Positions 33,896-35,000 of a DNA stretch of 35,000 nt are shown piece after piece. This stretch comes from Chrysomallon squamiferum (Eukaryota; Mollusca; Gastropoda; Neomphalida; Peltospiridae). Location of the stretch: assembly GCA_012295275.1 (NCBI GenBank), contig CM022666.1, positions 8,238,265 through 8,273,264 on the forward strand, read 5' to 3'. Positions within the stretch are counted from its first letter, which is position 1. Each line of letters starts with the position of its first letter. The notes under the pieces were generated by a model. That model searched no databases and was not told where the DNA came from. It worked only from the letters and a program-made list of their open reading frames with translations. The position numbers were made by a program, and so were the translations under genes.

Positions 33896-35000
33896 GTGAG
33901 TTTGTGTTTCTATATTTAAATTAAAAAAATATATATATATAATATCTTGCCATATTAATGTAGGTAGAACATTAAAAAAAGTAATAAATTAATTAATTAA
34001 ATAACTAGAATTGTTTTAATAAAATTTTATAATACCTTTTTTTTTTTGATCTCATACGTTATTTATTTATTTTTTTTTTTTTTTTTTCAGGGGAGTTAAA
34101 CAGACCATAGTTCAGCCTAATACTAGTAACTCAGCCTCAGTTTGCTAAGATTATTTGCATACATGCATTGCTAATGTAATAAGTACTGCCAAAAATAACA
34201 ACAGTAACAATGACAGCAACAACAACAACAACAATAATGGAATTTACTCTTCAGTTACATTTTTATAAAAATTTGGTGAAAAAACTTTAAATGGTTCTTC
34301 AAACATTAACTTTCACAGAGCATGTTAAAAAAAACGAAAAAATAACCCAACAAAATAACATTAGGTATTAATAATTTATTTAAAATTTTCAGTGTATAAT
34401 TAATACAACTTACAAAACACAACATACTAGAAAACTAAAATGTATGCATAAAACAGACATTTCAAGTGTAAAATGATAATTCTACAAATACAGAAAATGA
34501 TTTATATAAAAATAATTAGAGATATAAAAAATGCTGAGGAAGTATTTGTTGTGTTTTACTGAATAAAATAATTATTTACATTTATAATGAAAAATGTATA
34601 AAAGAAGAAAGGAAATGTATAATCTGTAACTGAAAACATAATTTTATATTAATCTGAAATCAGAATAAAACAATAAAAATACAACAAAAACAACTTCACT
34701 ATCAACAATTATCAGGTAAACAGAAACTCAATAAAATTAGAGTAGAAACCTGCTGTAGCCATAGCTAGGACTAATTTTTAAACTGCAAGGGATATTTCAC
34801 TGGTTTAAGTTTTATGTACACTTTATTGATGGTATGATAAATCAGATCTGACAGCAAATGGTTGGAACAGGAAATATCTCAGTGAGTGCAGTAACCAGAA
34901 TCTGACTTCTAAACTGTCATATAGCATTTTAGAGTGAACACAAGAATGTGTATAAAAGGGAAAACTGTAGTGTAAAATATATATAAATAAAAGATACTGT
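33896..35000. other. AT-rich DNA at the right edge, no gene seen
   Basis: Contains A/T runs, CAA repeats (about 34217-34233), an acceptor-like T-run ending in TTTCAG|GGG at about 34090, and a TATAAAAG at about 34950. No exon was recognised on either strand. Confidence 0.5.

Noticed and set aside
34081-34150. T-run followed by CAG|GGG as the acceptor of a further exon
   Set aside because: FBXO45 is already complete at 31529, and no open frame with recognisable protein follows.
34940-35000. TATAAAAG near the right edge as a promoter of a neighbouring gene
   Set aside because: Such strings are expected by chance in AT-rich DNA, and no initiator or exon is visible before the window ends.

Overview
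This is nuclear DNA from an animal. It is AT-rich, dominated by repeats and microsatellites, and carries one well-supported protein gene: FBXO45 (F-box/SPRY protein, the Fsn / FSN-1 family). That gene is split by two spliceosomal introns and fills 28.4-31.5 kb. A lophotrochozoan such as a mollusc would fit the protein and the repeat-rich composition, but nothing here proves the phylum.

Layout. (1) 1 to about 8.19 kb: a tandem array of about 1.5-kb units (five full periods plus a partial sixth). The units are built from 73-nt tRNA-Ala-like sequences on the minus strand, with TGC and AGC anticodons and a G3:U70 pair. Each sits in a repeated frame of about 172-180 bp. Every unit also has a decayed plus-strand tRNA-Ala relic, a TTA microsatellite and a long GA microsatellite. 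(2) About 8.47-27.9 kb: three copies of a second, much larger tandem repeat (7.35 kb, 8.27 kb and a truncated 3.8 kb). The order of blocks is a promoter-like or first-exon-like head (H), a T/G-rich 37-40-bp minisatellite (M), a conserved block (C), a 40-bp AAAT-type minisatellite (D), a compact hairpin-rich block (E), an AT-rich stretch, CA and GA microsatellites, and a linker (F) that leads to the next head. The second minisatellite contains a nested higher-order repeat of about 0.93-1.0 kb. (3) 28.1-35.0 kb: CT/CA microsatellites, a short 5' leader with upstream ORFs, the three FBXO45 coding exons, a long AT-rich 3' region with a strong inverted repeat and candidate poly(A) signals, and then featureless AT-rich DNA.

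FBXO45 is the only gene whose product can be described. It is the substrate-binding subunit that works with the PAM/Highwire/RPM-1 ubiquitin ligase. The tRNA-like sequences may be genes, pseudogenes or a tandemly amplified tRNA-derived element. Every one read has a B-box change (A at position 54), and even the best copies carry a stem mismatch, so function is uncertain. Nearly all other open reading frames are by-products of tandem repeats.
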